From Lachnospiraceae bacterium (GTDB taxonomy: Bacteria > Bacillota > Clostridia > Lachnospirales > Lachnospiraceae), in assembly GCA_017399685.1 (NCBI GenBank), contig JAFQBM010000051.1, positions 1 through 40,342 of the forward strand: a DNA stretch of 40,342 nucleotides, read 5' to 3'. The notes beneath the pieces are model-generated. The model saw nothing but the letters and a program-made list of their open reading frames with translations, was not told the DNA's origin and did no database searches. How positions within the stretch are numbered: position 1 is the stretch's first letter; the number at the start of each line of letters is the position of its first letter. Below, piece by piece: positions 6,690-15,208 of this stretch. Made by a program: the position numbers and the translations under genes.

Positions 6690-7892
6690 ATGATAAATAT
6701 AGCAGTATTAGGATACGGTACAGTTGGTTCAGGTGTGGTAGAAGTAATCAATACAAATCATGCCAGCATTAATAAAAGAGCGGGGCAGGAAATCAATGTC
6801 AAATATGTACTTGATTTAAGAGATTTCCCTGGTGACCCGATTCAGGAAAAAATCGTTCATGATTATTCTGTAATCTCTAATGATGATGATATTAAGATTG
6901 TAGTAGAAGTAATGGGTGGCGTAGAGCCGGCTTATACTTTTGTAAAAGAAGCTTTGTTAAAGGGAAAGAGCGTTGCGACTTCTAATAAAGAATTAGTTGC
7001 AAAGCATGGAGCAGAATTATTGGCAATTGCAAAAGAAAAGAAAGTAAATTTCTTATTTGAAGCCAGTGTAGGTGGCGGAATTCCAATTATCCGTCCATTG
7101 AATAATTCTCTTACTGCAGATAAGATTAGAGAAATTACAGGAATTTTAAATGGTACTACCAACTATATGCTTACAAAGATGGCAAATGAAGGAGCAGATT
7201 ACGACAGTGTATTAAAGGATGCACAGGAAAAGGGATATGCTGAAAGAAATCCAGAAGCAGACGTAGAAGGTTACGATGCATGCCGTAAGATTGCAATCTT
7301 AACTTCTTTAGCATTTGGGAAACAGGTAGATTACGAAGACATTCATACAGAAGGAATCACAAAGATTTCTGATGTTGATATGAAGTATGCAAAGGCAATG
7401 GAATCCAGCATTAAGCTGTTAGGAATTTCAAAGAAGGCAGACGGAAATGTTTATGCCATGGTTTCACCAAGAATGGTTGGTAAGAATCATCCGTTATATA
7501 GTGTAAATGATGTATTTAATGCTATTTTTGTAAATGGTAATGTTTTAGGAGATGTTATGTTCTATGGAAGTGGAGCAGGTAAATTACCAACTGCAAGTGC
7601 TGTGGTATCTGACGTAGTAGATGCAGTAAAACATACCGGTACAAACATTATGACCATTTGGGAACAGGAAAAATTACAGCTGGGAGATTTTGGAGATTGT
7701 AAGAATCAATTTTTCGTTCGTGTAGCAAAAGACAAAGAAGCAATGGCAAAAGAATTATTTGAAATTGCAAAGGAAGTAAAATGCGAAGAAGTGTCAGGGG
7801 AATACGCATTTGTAACCGAAATCATGACAGAGGCTGAATTTAGTGAAAAAGCAGCAAAGGTAGAAGCGATCAGCTCTATCCGTTTGGCATAA
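6690..7892 (+). CDS. hom: Homoserine dehydrogenase
   Basis: It reduces aspartate semialdehyde to homoserine with NAD(P)H, the branch point to threonine and methionine. The N-terminal Rossmann domain starts VLGYGTVGSG. The substrate domain holds ATSNKELVAKHG, ILNGTTNYMLTKM and AERNPEADVEGYDACRK. A C-terminal ACT-like domain occupies about residues 320-400. The length of 400 is usual. The start is ATG 6690, where GAAGGG lies just upstream and MINIAVLGYG aligns with family N-termini; the frame upstream would add 14 residues read from the leader hairpins. The next gene follows after 20 bases. Confidence 0.95.
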   Translation: MINIAVLGYGTVGSGVVEVINTNHASINKRAGQEINVKYVLDLRDFPGDPIQEKIVHDYSVISNDDDIKIVVEVMGGVEPAYTFVKEALLKGKSVATSNKELVAKHGAELLAIAKEKKVNFLFEASVGGGIPIIRPLNNSLTADKIREITGILNGTTNYMLTKMANEGADYDSVLKDAQEKGYAERNPEADVEGYDACRKIAILTSLAFGKQVDYEDIHTEGITKISDVDMKYAKAMESSIKLLGISKKADGNVYAMVSPRMVGKNHPLYSVNDVFNAIFVNGNVLGDVMFYGSGAGKLPTASAVVSDVVDAVKHTGTNIMTIWEQEKLQLGDFGDCKNQFFVRVAKDKEAMAKELFEIAKEVKCEEVSGEYAFVTEIMTEAEFSEKAAKVEAISSIRLA

Positions 7893-7912
7893 GTCCGGAA
7901 AGGAAGATAGAA

Positions 7913-9115
7913 ATGAAATATGTGATTGTATTAGGCGATGGTATGGCAGATTATTCCATTGATGAGCTGGGTGGTAAGACCCCATTGGAATATGCGAAAA
8001 CCCCAACCATGGATGAGTTAGCAGTAAAATCTGAAATTGGATTAGTACATACGATTCCGGATGGAATGTCACCAGGAAGTGATACTGCGAATTTATCCGT
8101 AGTAGGTTATGACCCTAAGATTTATTATTCCGGACGTTCTCCATTGGAAGCTTTAAGCATTGGCGTTGATATGAAACCTACGGATATCTCTTTCCGTTGT
8201 AATATTGTGACAGTATCCGATGATGATTTGCCATATGAGCAAAAGACCATTATCGATCACAGTTCCAGTGAAATTTCTACTGAAGATGCAGCAGTATTGT
8301 TAGATGCGGTAAAGAAAGAATTAGAATCTGACCTTTATAAGTTTTATGTGGGAACCAGTTATCGTCACCTGACTATCTGGGATAAGGGAGAAGTGGTGGA
8401 ATTAACTCCACCTCATGATATCTTAGGTAAAACTATTGGTGAATATTTACCAAAAGACCAGGCTCTTTATGATATGATGAAAAAGAGTTATGATATTTTA
8501 AATGAACACCCTATTAATGTAGAACGTGCCAAAAAAGGATTAAACAAGGCGAATTCTATCTGGTTCTGGGGCGCTGGAACAAGACCGGCGTTGTCTTCTT
8601 TTGAAGAAAAGAATCATAAAAAGGCTGCCATGATTTCTGCTGTAGACTTATTAAAGGGAATTGCAGTAGGAGCCGGAATGACTAATATTAATGTAGAAGG
8701 TGCTAACGGTGGCTTACATACGAATTATGAAGGTAAAGCAAATGCAGCAGTCAAAGCATTGGTGGAAGACGGATTTGATTTTGTATATATTCATGTAGAA
8801 GCACCAGATGAAATGGGACATCAGGGAAGCGTAGAACGTAAGGTACAGTCTATTGAATTTTTGGATGAAAAAGTAATCAAGGTAGTAAAAGAAGGATTAG
8901 AAAAAGCGGAAGTAGAATTCCGTATGTTAGTTCTTCCGGATCACCCAACTCCAATCTGTCTTAGAACTCATGTAAATGAAGCAGTACCTTATATGTTATA
9001 TGACAGTACCGATGAAAAAGATGGCAAGTACCTATATAATGAGAAAGATGCAAAGGCATCTGGACTTTATATTGAAAAAGGCCATACTATGGTAGATCAT
9101 TTGTTTGAAAAATAG
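7913..9115 (+). CDS. Phosphoglycerate-mutase-like metalloenzyme, proposed homoserine kinase
   Basis: This is a 400-residue member of the ApgM (cofactor-independent, archaeal-type) phosphoglycerate mutase family in the alkaline-phosphatase superfamily. Metal-site motifs are visible: VLGDGMAD at the start, MSPGSDTANLSVVGYDP with the candidate nucleophile Ser, HVEAPDEMGHQG, and LPDHPTPICLRTH. A subfamily found next to threonine genes in genomes lacking thrB has been proposed to phosphorylate homoserine. Its place directly after hom, with GGAAAGGAAG before the ATG, supports that reading here. True phosphoglycerate mutase activity cannot be excluded from sequence. Confidence 0.85.
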   Translation: MKYVIVLGDGMADYSIDELGGKTPLEYAKTPTMDELAVKSEIGLVHTIPDGMSPGSDTANLSVVGYDPKIYYSGRSPLEALSIGVDMKPTDISFRCNIVTVSDDDLPYEQKTIIDHSSSEISTEDAAVLLDAVKKELESDLYKFYVGTSYRHLTIWDKGEVVELTPPHDILGKTIGEYLPKDQALYDMMKKSYDILNEHPINVERAKKGLNKANSIWFWGAGTRPALSSFEEKNHKKAAMISAVDLLKGIAVGAGMTNINVEGANGGLHTNYEGKANAAVKALVEDGFDFVYIHVEAPDEMGHQGSVERKVQSIEFLDEKVIKVVKEGLEKAEVEFRMLVLPDHPTPICLRTHVNEAVPYMLYDSTDEKDGKYLYNEKDAKASGLYIEKGHTMVDHLFEK

Positions 9116-9183
9116 GAATTCTTGTTTGAATCGAGATATTCTCTGGATTGAGTAAAATTTTAATTTCATAATAGGATAGAAAC

Positions 9184-9240
9184 AAAGACAGACAGCATTG
9201 TTAGTTCTTAAAAAAGAGATGATAATACTGTCTGTCTTTT
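9184..9240. terminator. Terminator between convergent operons
   Basis: AAAGACAGACAG (9184-9195) pairs over 12 bp with CTGTCTGTCTTT (9228-9239), followed by TTT interrupted by A. On the other strand the stem is followed by TTTGTTTC, so it may serve both the hom operon and the convergent exonuclease gene. The loop is 32 bases and AT-rich. Confidence 0.7.
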
Positions 9241-9304
9241 ATTTGTCACAAGTAAGTATATGTGATGCCTTAATCTCTTGATAGGGATAGGTCATTAAAA
9301 GTTG

Positions 9305-10063
9305 TTATAAATCAATGGTAAGTTCTACCGGACAATGGTCAGAACCGTAAACATCTGTGTGTATCTTTGCATCCAGCAACTTGGCTTTTAATTCGTCAGA
9401 TACTAAAAAGTAATCAATACGCCATCCGGCATTTTTTTCTCTGGCACGGAAACGATAAGACCACCAACTGTAGGTATCAGTTACATCCGGATAAAAATGC
9501 CGGAAGGTATCGATGAATCCGGTTTCCAGCAAAGCGGTCATTTTGCCTCTTTCTTCATCAGTAAACCCTGCATTTTTGCGATTTGTTTTTGGGTTTTTTA
9601 AGTCGATTTCCTTATGAGCTACATTCATATCTCCACAAACGATGACAGGTTTTGAGGTGCGCAAGTTATTTAAATAAGAAGAAAAGGCATCTTCCCAAGT
9701 CATACGATAAGGAAGTCTTGCCAGTTCGTTCTGAGAATTTGGAGTATATACAGTAACCATAAAAAACTCAGGAAATTCAAGGGTGATCACACGTCCTTCC
9801 TGGTCATGCTCCTCTATTCCGATTCCATAAGAAACGGATAGAGGTTTTTCTTTTGTAAAAATAGCAGTTCCGGAATAACCTTTCTTTATCGCATAATTCC
9901 AATAGTCATAGTATGGTTTCTGTTCCCACTTAATTTGTCCTTCTTGTAATTTAATTTCCTGTAAACAAAAAATATCTGCATCTGCCTGTTGGAAAAAATC
10001 CATAAAGCCTTTTTCCATGCAGGCTCTTAATCCATTTACATTCCATGAAATTAGTTTCTTCAT
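9305..10063 (-). CDS. xth: Exodeoxyribonuclease III (AP endonuclease)
   Basis: This is a base-excision-repair nuclease that cleaves abasic sites and degrades 3' ends. The 252-residue protein shows the exonuclease-endonuclease-phosphatase fold motifs: [17 protein letters not shown] (metal-binding Glu), [44 protein letters not shown] and the C-terminal [10 protein letters not shown] with catalytic Asp-His. AAAGGAT lies 8 bases before the ATG. It lies about 100 bp downstream of the methyltransferase gene on the same strand, separated by a long AT-rich inverted repeat. Confidence 0.95.
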   Translation of the reverse strand: MKKLISWNVNGLRACMEKGFMDFFQQADADIFCLQEIKLQEGQIKWEQKPYYDYWNYAIKKGYSGTAIFTKEKPLSVSYGIGIEEHDQEGRVITLEFPEFFMVTVYTPNSQNELARLPYRMTWEDAFSSYLNNLRTSKPVIVCGDMNVAHKEIDLKNPKTNRKNAGFTDEERGKMTALLETGFIDTFRHFYPDVTDTYSWWSYRFRAREKNAGWRIDYFLVSDELKAKLLDAKIHTDVYGSDHCPVELTIDL

Positions 10064-10101
10064 ATTAATAATCCTTTCATTTTTGTTTTCTTAACTTTGA
10101 T

Positions 10102-10139
10102 ATTTTCAAAACATTCTGCGTTTATTATGTTTTGAAAAT
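10102..10139. repeat. 13-bp perfect AT-rich inverted repeat
   Basis: ATTTTCAAAACAT (10102-10114) and its exact complement (10127-10139) flank a 12-base loop in the 99-bp gap between the methyltransferase and exonuclease genes. Neither strand has a T-run after the stem. It may be an operator or a weak terminator. Confidence 0.55.
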
Positions 10140-10162
10140 TAAGGATTTTGATAAGTTCTTTG

Positions 10163-11029
10163 CTATTTCTCTGCTTCCCAGCGACCGGATGCACCACAAG
10201 GTAATACCAGACCATTGGATTTCACTCTAAGACCGATTTCATCAGAAATCACATGACCTCCAAATTTTGATTTTACTTCCGTAGAAATCAGGTAGGTAAG
10301 AACAGCAGGAGCAAGTCCGGTGGTGTAGGAATTTACTAAGAAGAATAAAGGCTTGTCACTTAATAACTGTGAACATAAAGCAATAAAATTATGAATACAG
10401 TCTTCGATTTTCCAGATTTCTCCTTTTGGTCCTCTTCCATAGGAAGGCGGGTCCATAATAATGGCGTCGTATTTATTGCCGCGGCGGATTTCTCTTTCTA
10501 CGAATTTTACACAATCGTCTACCAGCCAGCGGATAGGGGCATCTTCTAATCCGGAAGATTTTGCATTTTCTTTCGCCCAAGCAACCATACCCTTAGATGC
10601 ATCCACATGGGTTACTTTCGCACCGGCTTTGGCAGCAGCACAGGTAGCACCGCCTGTGTAGGCAAATAAATTTAGTACACTGATAGGTCTGTTTGCAGAT
10701 TGAATTTTTTCGCGGAACCAGTCCCAGTTAGCAGCCTGCTCCGGAAAAAGACCGGTATGTTTAAAACTAAAAGGTTTTAACTGAAAAGTCAAATCACCAT
10801 AGGTAATACTCCATTGTTCTGGGAGATGGAAAAATTCCCATTCACCACCACCTTTGTTACTTCTATGATAATGTCCGTTAAGCTTTTTCCATTCAGGCAG
10901 TTTCTTTGGGGTATTCCATAAGACCTGTGGATCCGGACGAAGTAAAATGTATTTTCCCCAACGCTCTAATTTTTCACCACAAGAAGAATCTAACACTTCG
11001 TAATCCTTCCAATTATCAGCTATCCACAT
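10163..11029 (-). CDS. Class I SAM-dependent methyltransferase, RlmI-like
   Basis: The 288-residue protein has the SAM-binding motifs in order: VLNLFAYTGGATCAAAKAG (motif I), HVDASKGMVAWAKEN (motif II), VDDCVKFVERE, and the catalytic-type DPPSYGRGPKGE motif typical of 23S rRNA cytosine-C5 methyltransferases of the RlmI/RlmK group. The PUA domain of full-length RlmI is absent; the N-terminal ~110 residues are instead a small domain with several Trp residues. An rRNA or tRNA base is the likely substrate, which is an inference. GGAGGAAC lies directly before the ATG at 11029. It is divergent from the S10 operon. Confidence 0.85.
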   Translation of the reverse strand: MWIADNWKDYEVLDSSCGEKLERWGKYILLRPDPQVLWNTPKKLPEWKKLNGHYHRSNKGGGEWEFFHLPEQWSITYGDLTFQLKPFSFKHTGLFPEQAANWDWFREKIQSANRPISVLNLFAYTGGATCAAAKAGAKVTHVDASKGMVAWAKENAKSSGLEDAPIRWLVDDCVKFVEREIRRGNKYDAIIMDPPSYGRGPKGEIWKIEDCIHNFIALCSQLLSDKPLFFLVNSYTTGLAPAVLTYLISTEVKSKFGGHVISDEIGLRVKSNGLVLPCGASGRWEAEK

Positions 11030-11144
11030 AATGTTCCTCCATATTTTTTATAGATAAATTATATTTCTTCTATTATAAGAAGATTAGAAATTGATTTTAT
11101 ATTAAGAAGATGGTAATATGAGTTTCTTCTATATAAATATGTGT

Positions 11145-11254
11145 CAGATTTAATTATTCACGAAATCTGTCATAGAAAAATTATAATTTGACTTAAGCAT
11201 AAAGTCAACAGACATTTGTTTGTAGACAAATTGATACTGTTTATATGAACAGTA
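11145..11254. repeat. Cluster of four tandem small palindromes
   Basis: Four consecutive perfect arms are found: CAGATTT 11145-11151 with 11163-11169; TTGACTT 11188-11194 with 11202-11208; ATTTGT 11214-11219 with 11226-11231; TACTGTT 11235-11241 with 11248-11254. They fill the AT-rich gap between the divergent methyltransferase and rpsJ promoters. They may be protein-binding dyads or hairpins; no T-runs follow. Confidence 0.45.
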
Positions 11255-11297
11255 ATAACAAAGTCTTTATTTTACGCAAAAAATTTTAAAAAAGTAC

Positions 11298-11326
11298 TTG
11301 CATATTAAAAAGATATAGTGTATACT
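11298..11326 (+). promoter_or_regulatory. Promoter of the S10-spc operon
   Basis: TTGCAT (11298-11303) and TATACT (11321-11326) are spaced exactly 17 bp, and the region upstream is very AT-rich. The expected start near 11333 leaves a 230-nt untranslated leader before rpsJ. It is the only strong promoter seen before the cluster. Confidence 0.8.
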
Positions 11327-11337
11327 TTGTACTGTTG

Positions 11338-11524
11338 TGACATAAGAGCGATGAAGCGTGAGGTTGCTGCACAAGATGCAGGTTTTCCGTGGAGCAAATG
11401 TCAAGTTAAGAAACTGGCGACAAGTCACTGTACTGAATATCGTCTGCAAAAGCAGAAAACACGCTAAAACTATGTAAAGTACATAGAGGATACGCGTGGG
11501 AGAGTGTACAGTCACCACTTGTCG
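11338..11524 (+). promoter_or_regulatory. Structured S10-operon leader RNA, probable r-protein autoregulatory site
   Basis: The 5' part has TGACAT (11338-11343) pairing with ATGTCA (11398-11403), enclosing CTGCA/TGCAG (11367-11381). The 3' part is a long-range stem: CGACAAGT (11418-11425) with ACTTGTCG (11517-11524), continued by ACTGTAC (11427-11433) with GTACAGT (11506-11512). It encloses TCTGC/GCAGA (11443-11456), CACGC/GCGTG (11460-11464, 11494-11498) and CTATGTA/TACATAG (11470-11486). In other bacteria L4 represses this operon through its leader, so L4 or another early product is the likely ligand. I cannot name an RNA family. Confidence 0.65.
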
Positions 11525-11562
11525 TGCTGAAACAATAGTGCGAAAAGGAGGCGGCTTTTTTT

Positions 11563-11880
11563 ATGGCAAGTCAAGTAATGAGAATCACTTTAAAGGCGTA
11601 TGATCACAATCTAATCGATCAGGCTGCAAAGAACATCATTGAAACTGTGAAGAAAACAGGAGCAAAGGTAAGTGGACCAGTTCCAATGCCTACTAAGAAG
11701 GAAGTAATCACTATTCTTAGAGCAGTTCACAAGTATAAGGATTCTAGAGAGCAGTTTGAACAAAGAACTCATAAGAGATTGATTGATATCATTCAACCTA
11801 CTCAAAAGACTGTTGATGCATTACAAAAAATCGAAATGTCAGCTGGTGTGTACATCGACATTAAGATGAAAAACAAGTAA
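11563..11880 (+). CDS. rpsJ: 30S ribosomal protein S10
   Basis: First gene of the S10 operon; S10 is a 30S head protein and, as NusE, also a partner of NusB in antitermination. The 105-residue sequence shows [39 protein letters not shown] and the ending of the family ([30 protein letters not shown]). AAAAGGAGG lies 11 bases before the ATG, separated by a run of seven T. It is preceded by the long structured leader and followed by a 104-base gap with strong hairpins before rplC. Confidence 0.97.
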   Translation: MASQVMRITLKAYDHNLIDQAAKNIIETVKKTGAKVSGPVPMPTKKEVITILRAVHKYKDSREQFEQRTHKRLIDIIQPTQKTVDALQKIEMSAGVYIDIKMKNK

Positions 11881-11885
11881 GAAAA

Positions 11886-11952
11886 ATCCTAAGGTATCGA
11901 ACGAAGTTGCAACGTTTGGTTCATCTAGGATGATTACACGAAATGTGTAATC
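11886..11952 (+). promoter_or_regulatory. rpsJ-rplC intercistronic stem-loops
   Basis: ATCCTA (11886-11891) pairs with TAGGAT (11926-11931), with an inner GAAC/GTTC pair. Directly after it a perfect 8-bp hairpin is formed by GATTACAC (11932-11939) and GTGTAATC (11945-11952). There is no T-run. It could be a processing site or an r-protein target that separates S10 from L3 expression. Confidence 0.5.
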
Positions 11953-11984
11953 CGCTGTAGATTAAAATAGGAGGAAAATCTATA

Positions 11985-12614
11985 ATGAAGAAAGCAATTT
12001 TAGCAACAAAAGTCGGAATGACTCAAATCTTCAATGAAGACGGAGTATTAACTCCAGTAACTGTATTACAGGCAGGACCATGTGTAGTAACACAGATTAA
12101 GACTGTAGAAAAAGACGGTTACGATGCAATTCAGGTTGGTTTTGGTGACAAGAGAGAAAACTTAGTTAACAAACCACAAAAAGGACACTTTGCAAAAGCA
12201 GGTGTTGCTACTAAGAGATTCGTTAGAGAATTTAGATTAGAAGACGTTTCTGGATATAGTTTAGCTCAGGAAATCACAGCTGACATATTTGCAGAAGGTG
12301 ATAAAGTAGATGCGACTGCAAAATCAAAAGGTAAAGGATATGCAGGTGGTATTAAGAGACATGGATTAAAGTCAGGTCCTTCAGCTCATGGTTCTAAGTA
12401 TCACAGACATGCAGGTTCTAACGGTTCTGCAACTACACCAGGTAGAGTATTCAAAGGTAAGAAAATGCCAGGACATATGGGTGCAGTTAGAGTAACAGTT
12501 CAAAACCTTGAGATTGTTAAAATAGATGTAGAAAACAACATTATTCTTGTAAAGGGTGCTGTTCCAGGTCCTAAGAAGTCATTAGTAATGTTGAAAGATA
12601 CAGTAAAAGCGTAG
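11985..12614 (+). CDS. rplC: 50S ribosomal protein L3
   Basis: Binds the 3' domain of 23S rRNA early in assembly and reaches toward the peptidyl-transferase centre. 209 residues, with [32 protein letters not shown] at the start and the central loop containing [23 protein letters not shown] and GKKMPGHMG, where the conserved Gln-methylation region lies. TAGGAGG lies 8-9 bases before the ATG. It is followed after 24 bases by rplD. Confidence 0.97.
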   Translation: MKKAILATKVGMTQIFNEDGVLTPVTVLQAGPCVVTQIKTVEKDGYDAIQVGFGDKRENLVNKPQKGHFAKAGVATKRFVREFRLEDVSGYSLAQEITADIFAEGDKVDATAKSKGKGYAGGIKRHGLKSGPSAHGSKYHRHAGSNGSATTPGRVFKGKKMPGHMGAVRVTVQNLEIVKIDVENNIILVKGAVPGPKKSLVMLKDTVKA

Positions 12615-12638
12615 GCTTAAGGAAGGAGGAATTGACAG

Positions 12639-13268
12639 ATGGCATCAGTATCTGTTTATAATATCGAAGGTAAAGAAGTAGATAAGTTAAACCTTAACGA
12701 TTCTATTTTCGGTGTTGAAATAAATGAACATTTAGTGCATATGGCAGTTGTTGCTCAACTTGCTAATAAGCGTCAGGGAACTCAAAGTGCAAAGACTCGT
12801 GCAGAAGTTTCTGGTGGCGGAAGAAAACCTTGGAGACAAAAGGGAACAGGTCATGCAAGACAAGGTTCTAACAGATCTCCACAATGGACAGGTGGTGGAG
12901 TTGTATTTGCTCCAAAGCCAAGAGATTATTCTATTAAGTTAAACAAGAAAGAAAAGAGAGCAGCATTAAAGTCTGCACTTACTTCAAGAGTATTAGCTAA
13001 CAAGTTCATCGTTTTAGACGAATTTAAGTTAGATGAAGCAAAGACTAAGAAAGTTCAAACTGCATTGAACAACTTAAAGGTAAACAAAGCTTTAGTAGTA
13101 TTAAGTGCAAAGAACGAAGAAAATGACAAGGTAGTTATTGCAGCGAATAATATTCCAACTGTAAAGACTGCATTCGTGAATACAATTAACGTATATGACA
13201 TCTTAAAGTACGACACTATGGTTGTAACAAAAGATGCAGTGGCAACAATTGAGGAGGTGTACGCATAA
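12639..13268 (+). CDS. rplD: 50S ribosomal protein L4
   Basis: L4 lines the exit-tunnel constriction, and in several bacteria represses its own operon through the S10 leader, which makes it the prime candidate ligand of the leader here. 209 residues, with the extended loop [41 protein letters not shown] and the C-terminal domain ending in [30 protein letters not shown] precedes the ATG. Its TAA overlaps the rplW ATG as TAATG, suggesting translational coupling. Confidence 0.97.
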   Translation: MASVSVYNIEGKEVDKLNLNDSIFGVEINEHLVHMAVVAQLANKRQGTQSAKTRAEVSGGGRKPWRQKGTGHARQGSNRSPQWTGGGVVFAPKPRDYSIKLNKKEKRAALKSALTSRVLANKFIVLDEFKLDEAKTKKVQTALNNLKVNKALVVLSAKNEENDKVVIAANNIPTVKTAFVNTINVYDILKYDTMVVTKDAVATIEEVYA

Positions 13269-13567
13269 TGGCAGATTTAAAATATTATGACATTATACTA
13301 AAACCTGTAGTAACAGAAAAAAGTATGAATGCTATGAGTGAAAAGAAATACACTTTCTTAGTTGCTCCAAAGGCTACTAAGACTCAGATTAAAGATGCAG
13401 TAGAAAAAATGTTCGAAGGAACTAAGGTAGCAAGAGTAAATACTATGAACTACGATGGAAAGACTAAGAGACGTGGTATGACTTTTGGTAAGACTGCAAA
13501 GACAAAGAAAGCAATCGTTTTCTTAACAGCAGACAGCAAAGATATCGAAATTTTTGAAGGTCTGTAA
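13268..13567 (+). CDS. rplW: 50S ribosomal protein L23
   Basis: Located at the tunnel exit, where trigger factor and SRP dock. 99 residues, with [35 protein letters not shown] and a basic tip ([26 protein letters not shown]). Starts on the A of the rplD stop (TAATG), and GAGGTG lies inside the end of rplD. Confidence 0.97.
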   Translation: MADLKYYDIILKPVVTEKSMNAMSEKKYTFLVAPKATKTQIKDAVEKMFEGTKVARVNTMNYDGKTKRRGMTFGKTAKTKKAIVFLTADSKDIEIFEGL

Positions 13568-13633
13568 GAAGTAACTAAAATATACGCAAAGCAAGCGTGA
13601 GAATAAATTGGCGAATTGAAAGGAGTAGAAAAA

Positions 13634-14476
13634 ATGGGAATTAAAACTTATAACCCATATACACCTTCTAGAAGACATATGACTGGTTTAGATTTCTCTG
13701 AAATCACAAAAGATACTCCAGAAAAATCTTTAGTAGTTTCTTTAAAGAAGACAGCTGGTCGTAACAATCAAGGAAAGATTACAGTAAGACACCACGGTGG
13801 TGGATCTAGAAGAAAATATAGAATTATTGACTTTAAGAGAAGAAAAGATGATATTCCAGCAACTGTAACAGCAATCGAATACGATCCAAACAGAACTGCA
13901 AATATCGCTTTAATCTGCTATGCAGATGGACAAAAAGCATACATCATTGCTCCAGTTGGTTTAACTGTTGGAACAAAGATTATGAATGGACCTAACGCAG
14001 AAGTAGCAGTAGGTAACTGCTTACCATTAGAAAACATCCCGGTTGGTACTGAAGTTCATAACATTGAATTATATCCAGGTAAGGGTGCACAGTTAGTTCG
14101 TTCCGCTGGTAACTCAGCTCAGTTAATGGCAAAAGAAGGTAAGTACGCAACTCTTAGATTACCATCCGGTGAAATGAGAATGGTACCAATCGTTTGTAGA
14201 GCAACAATCGGACAAGTAGGAAACATCGAACATGCCCTTGTTAATGTAGGTAAGGCAGGACGTAAGCGTCACATGGGTATCAGACCTACCGTTCGTGGTT
14301 CTGTTATGAACCCTAATGACCATCCACACGGTGGTGGTGAAGGTAGAACAAGTATCGGTCGTCCGGGCCCTGTTACACCTTGGGGTAAACCAGCGCTTGG
14401 CTTAAAGACTAGAAAGAAGAATAAGAAGTCTAACAAGTTAATCGTAAGAACAAGAGACGGAAAGAACTTAAAGTAA
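13634..14476 (+). CDS. rplB: 50S ribosomal protein L2
   Basis: Largest protein near the peptidyl-transferase centre and needed for subunit joining. 280 residues with [63 protein letters not shown] and [26 protein letters not shown]. The conserved His of the PHGGGEG loop is present. ATG 13634 is chosen because AAAGGAG lies 8 bases upstream and the sequence aligns with MGIK. A frame extension to 13616 would overlap that Shine-Dalgarno. Confidence 0.97.
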   Translation: MGIKTYNPYTPSRRHMTGLDFSEITKDTPEKSLVVSLKKTAGRNNQGKITVRHHGGGSRRKYRIIDFKRRKDDIPATVTAIEYDPNRTANIALICYADGQKAYIIAPVGLTVGTKIMNGPNAEVAVGNCLPLENIPVGTEVHNIELYPGKGAQLVRSAGNSAQLMAKEGKYATLRLPSGEMRMVPIVCRATIGQVGNIEHALVNVGKAGRKRHMGIRPTVRGSVMNPNDHPHGGGEGRTSIGRPGPVTPWGKPALGLKTRKKNKKSNKLIVRTRDGKNLK

Positions 14477-14495
14477 TATAAGGAGGTAAGAACCT

Positions 14496-14777
14496 ATGGC
14501 TCGTTCATTAAAAAAGGGACCATTCGCAGATGCAAGCTTACTTAAAAAAGTAGATGCTTTAAATGCAAAGGGTGACAAGACAGTAATTAAGACTTGGTCA
14601 CGTCGTTCTACTATTTTCCCATCTTTCGTAGGACATACTATTGCAGTATATGATGGAAGAAAGCACGTACCTGTATATGTGACAGAAGATATGGTTGGAC
14701 ACAAATTAGGTGAATTTGTTGCAACTAGAACTTATAGAGGACATGGAAAAGACGAAAAGAAATCAAAAGTACGTTAA
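14496..14777 (+). CDS. rpsS: 30S ribosomal protein S19
   Basis: 30S head protein contacting S13 and the A-site finger. 93 residues: [77 protein letters not shown] precedes the ATG, 19 bases after rplB. Confidence 0.97.
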   Translation: MARSLKKGPFADASLLKKVDALNAKGDKTVIKTWSRRSTIFPSFVGHTIAVYDGRKHVPVYVTEDMVGHKLGEFVATRTYRGHGKDEKKSKVR

Positions 14778-14801
14778 TAAGGATTGAAAGGAGGTTCATC
14801 C

Positions 14802-15197
14802 ATGGAAAAGAAGATTCAACACAGATCACAAGTGAAGAGAGCAAGAAATGCGAATAATAAAGAAACCAGACCATCAGCAAAGTTATCTTATGCTAGAGTT
14901 TCTGTACAAAAGGCTTGTTTCGTATTAGATGCCATTAGAGGAAAAGATGTTGAAACTGCAAAGGCAATCTTAGCATACAATCCAAGATATGCATCTAGTT
15001 TAATTGAAAAATTATTAGATTCAGCTATTGCAAATGCTGAAAACAACAACGGAATGAACAGAGATAACCTTTATGTTGCAGCTTGTTATGCAAACAAAGG
15101 ACCTACAATGAAAAGAATTAGACCAAGAGCACAAGGTAGAGCTTATAGAATCGAAAAGAGAATGAGCCACATTACAATCGTGCTTGATGAAAGATAA
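14802..15197 (+). CDS. rplV: 50S ribosomal protein L22
   Basis: Its beta-hairpin lines the exit tunnel beside L4, a known site of macrolide-resistance changes. 131 residues: the core begins [32 protein letters not shown] and ends [26 protein letters not shown], with the intact hairpin tip [14 protein letters not shown]. The N-terminus carries about 25 extra basic residues ([19 protein letters not shown]) compared with short L22s. ATG 14802 is preceded by AAAGGAGG. Confidence 0.97.
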   Translation: MEKKIQHRSQVKRARNANNKETRPSAKLSYARVSVQKACFVLDAIRGKDVETAKAILAYNPRYASSLIEKLLDSAIANAENNNGMNRDNLYVAACYANKGPTMKRIRPRAQGRAYRIEKRMSHITIVLDER

Positions 15198-15208
15198 GGA
15201 GGGCAATC

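Noticed and set aside
6516-6690. T-box or known riboswitch in the hom leader
   Set aside because: No T-box core (GGTGG-type) sequence and no recognisable riboswitch motif; only alternative stems are seen.
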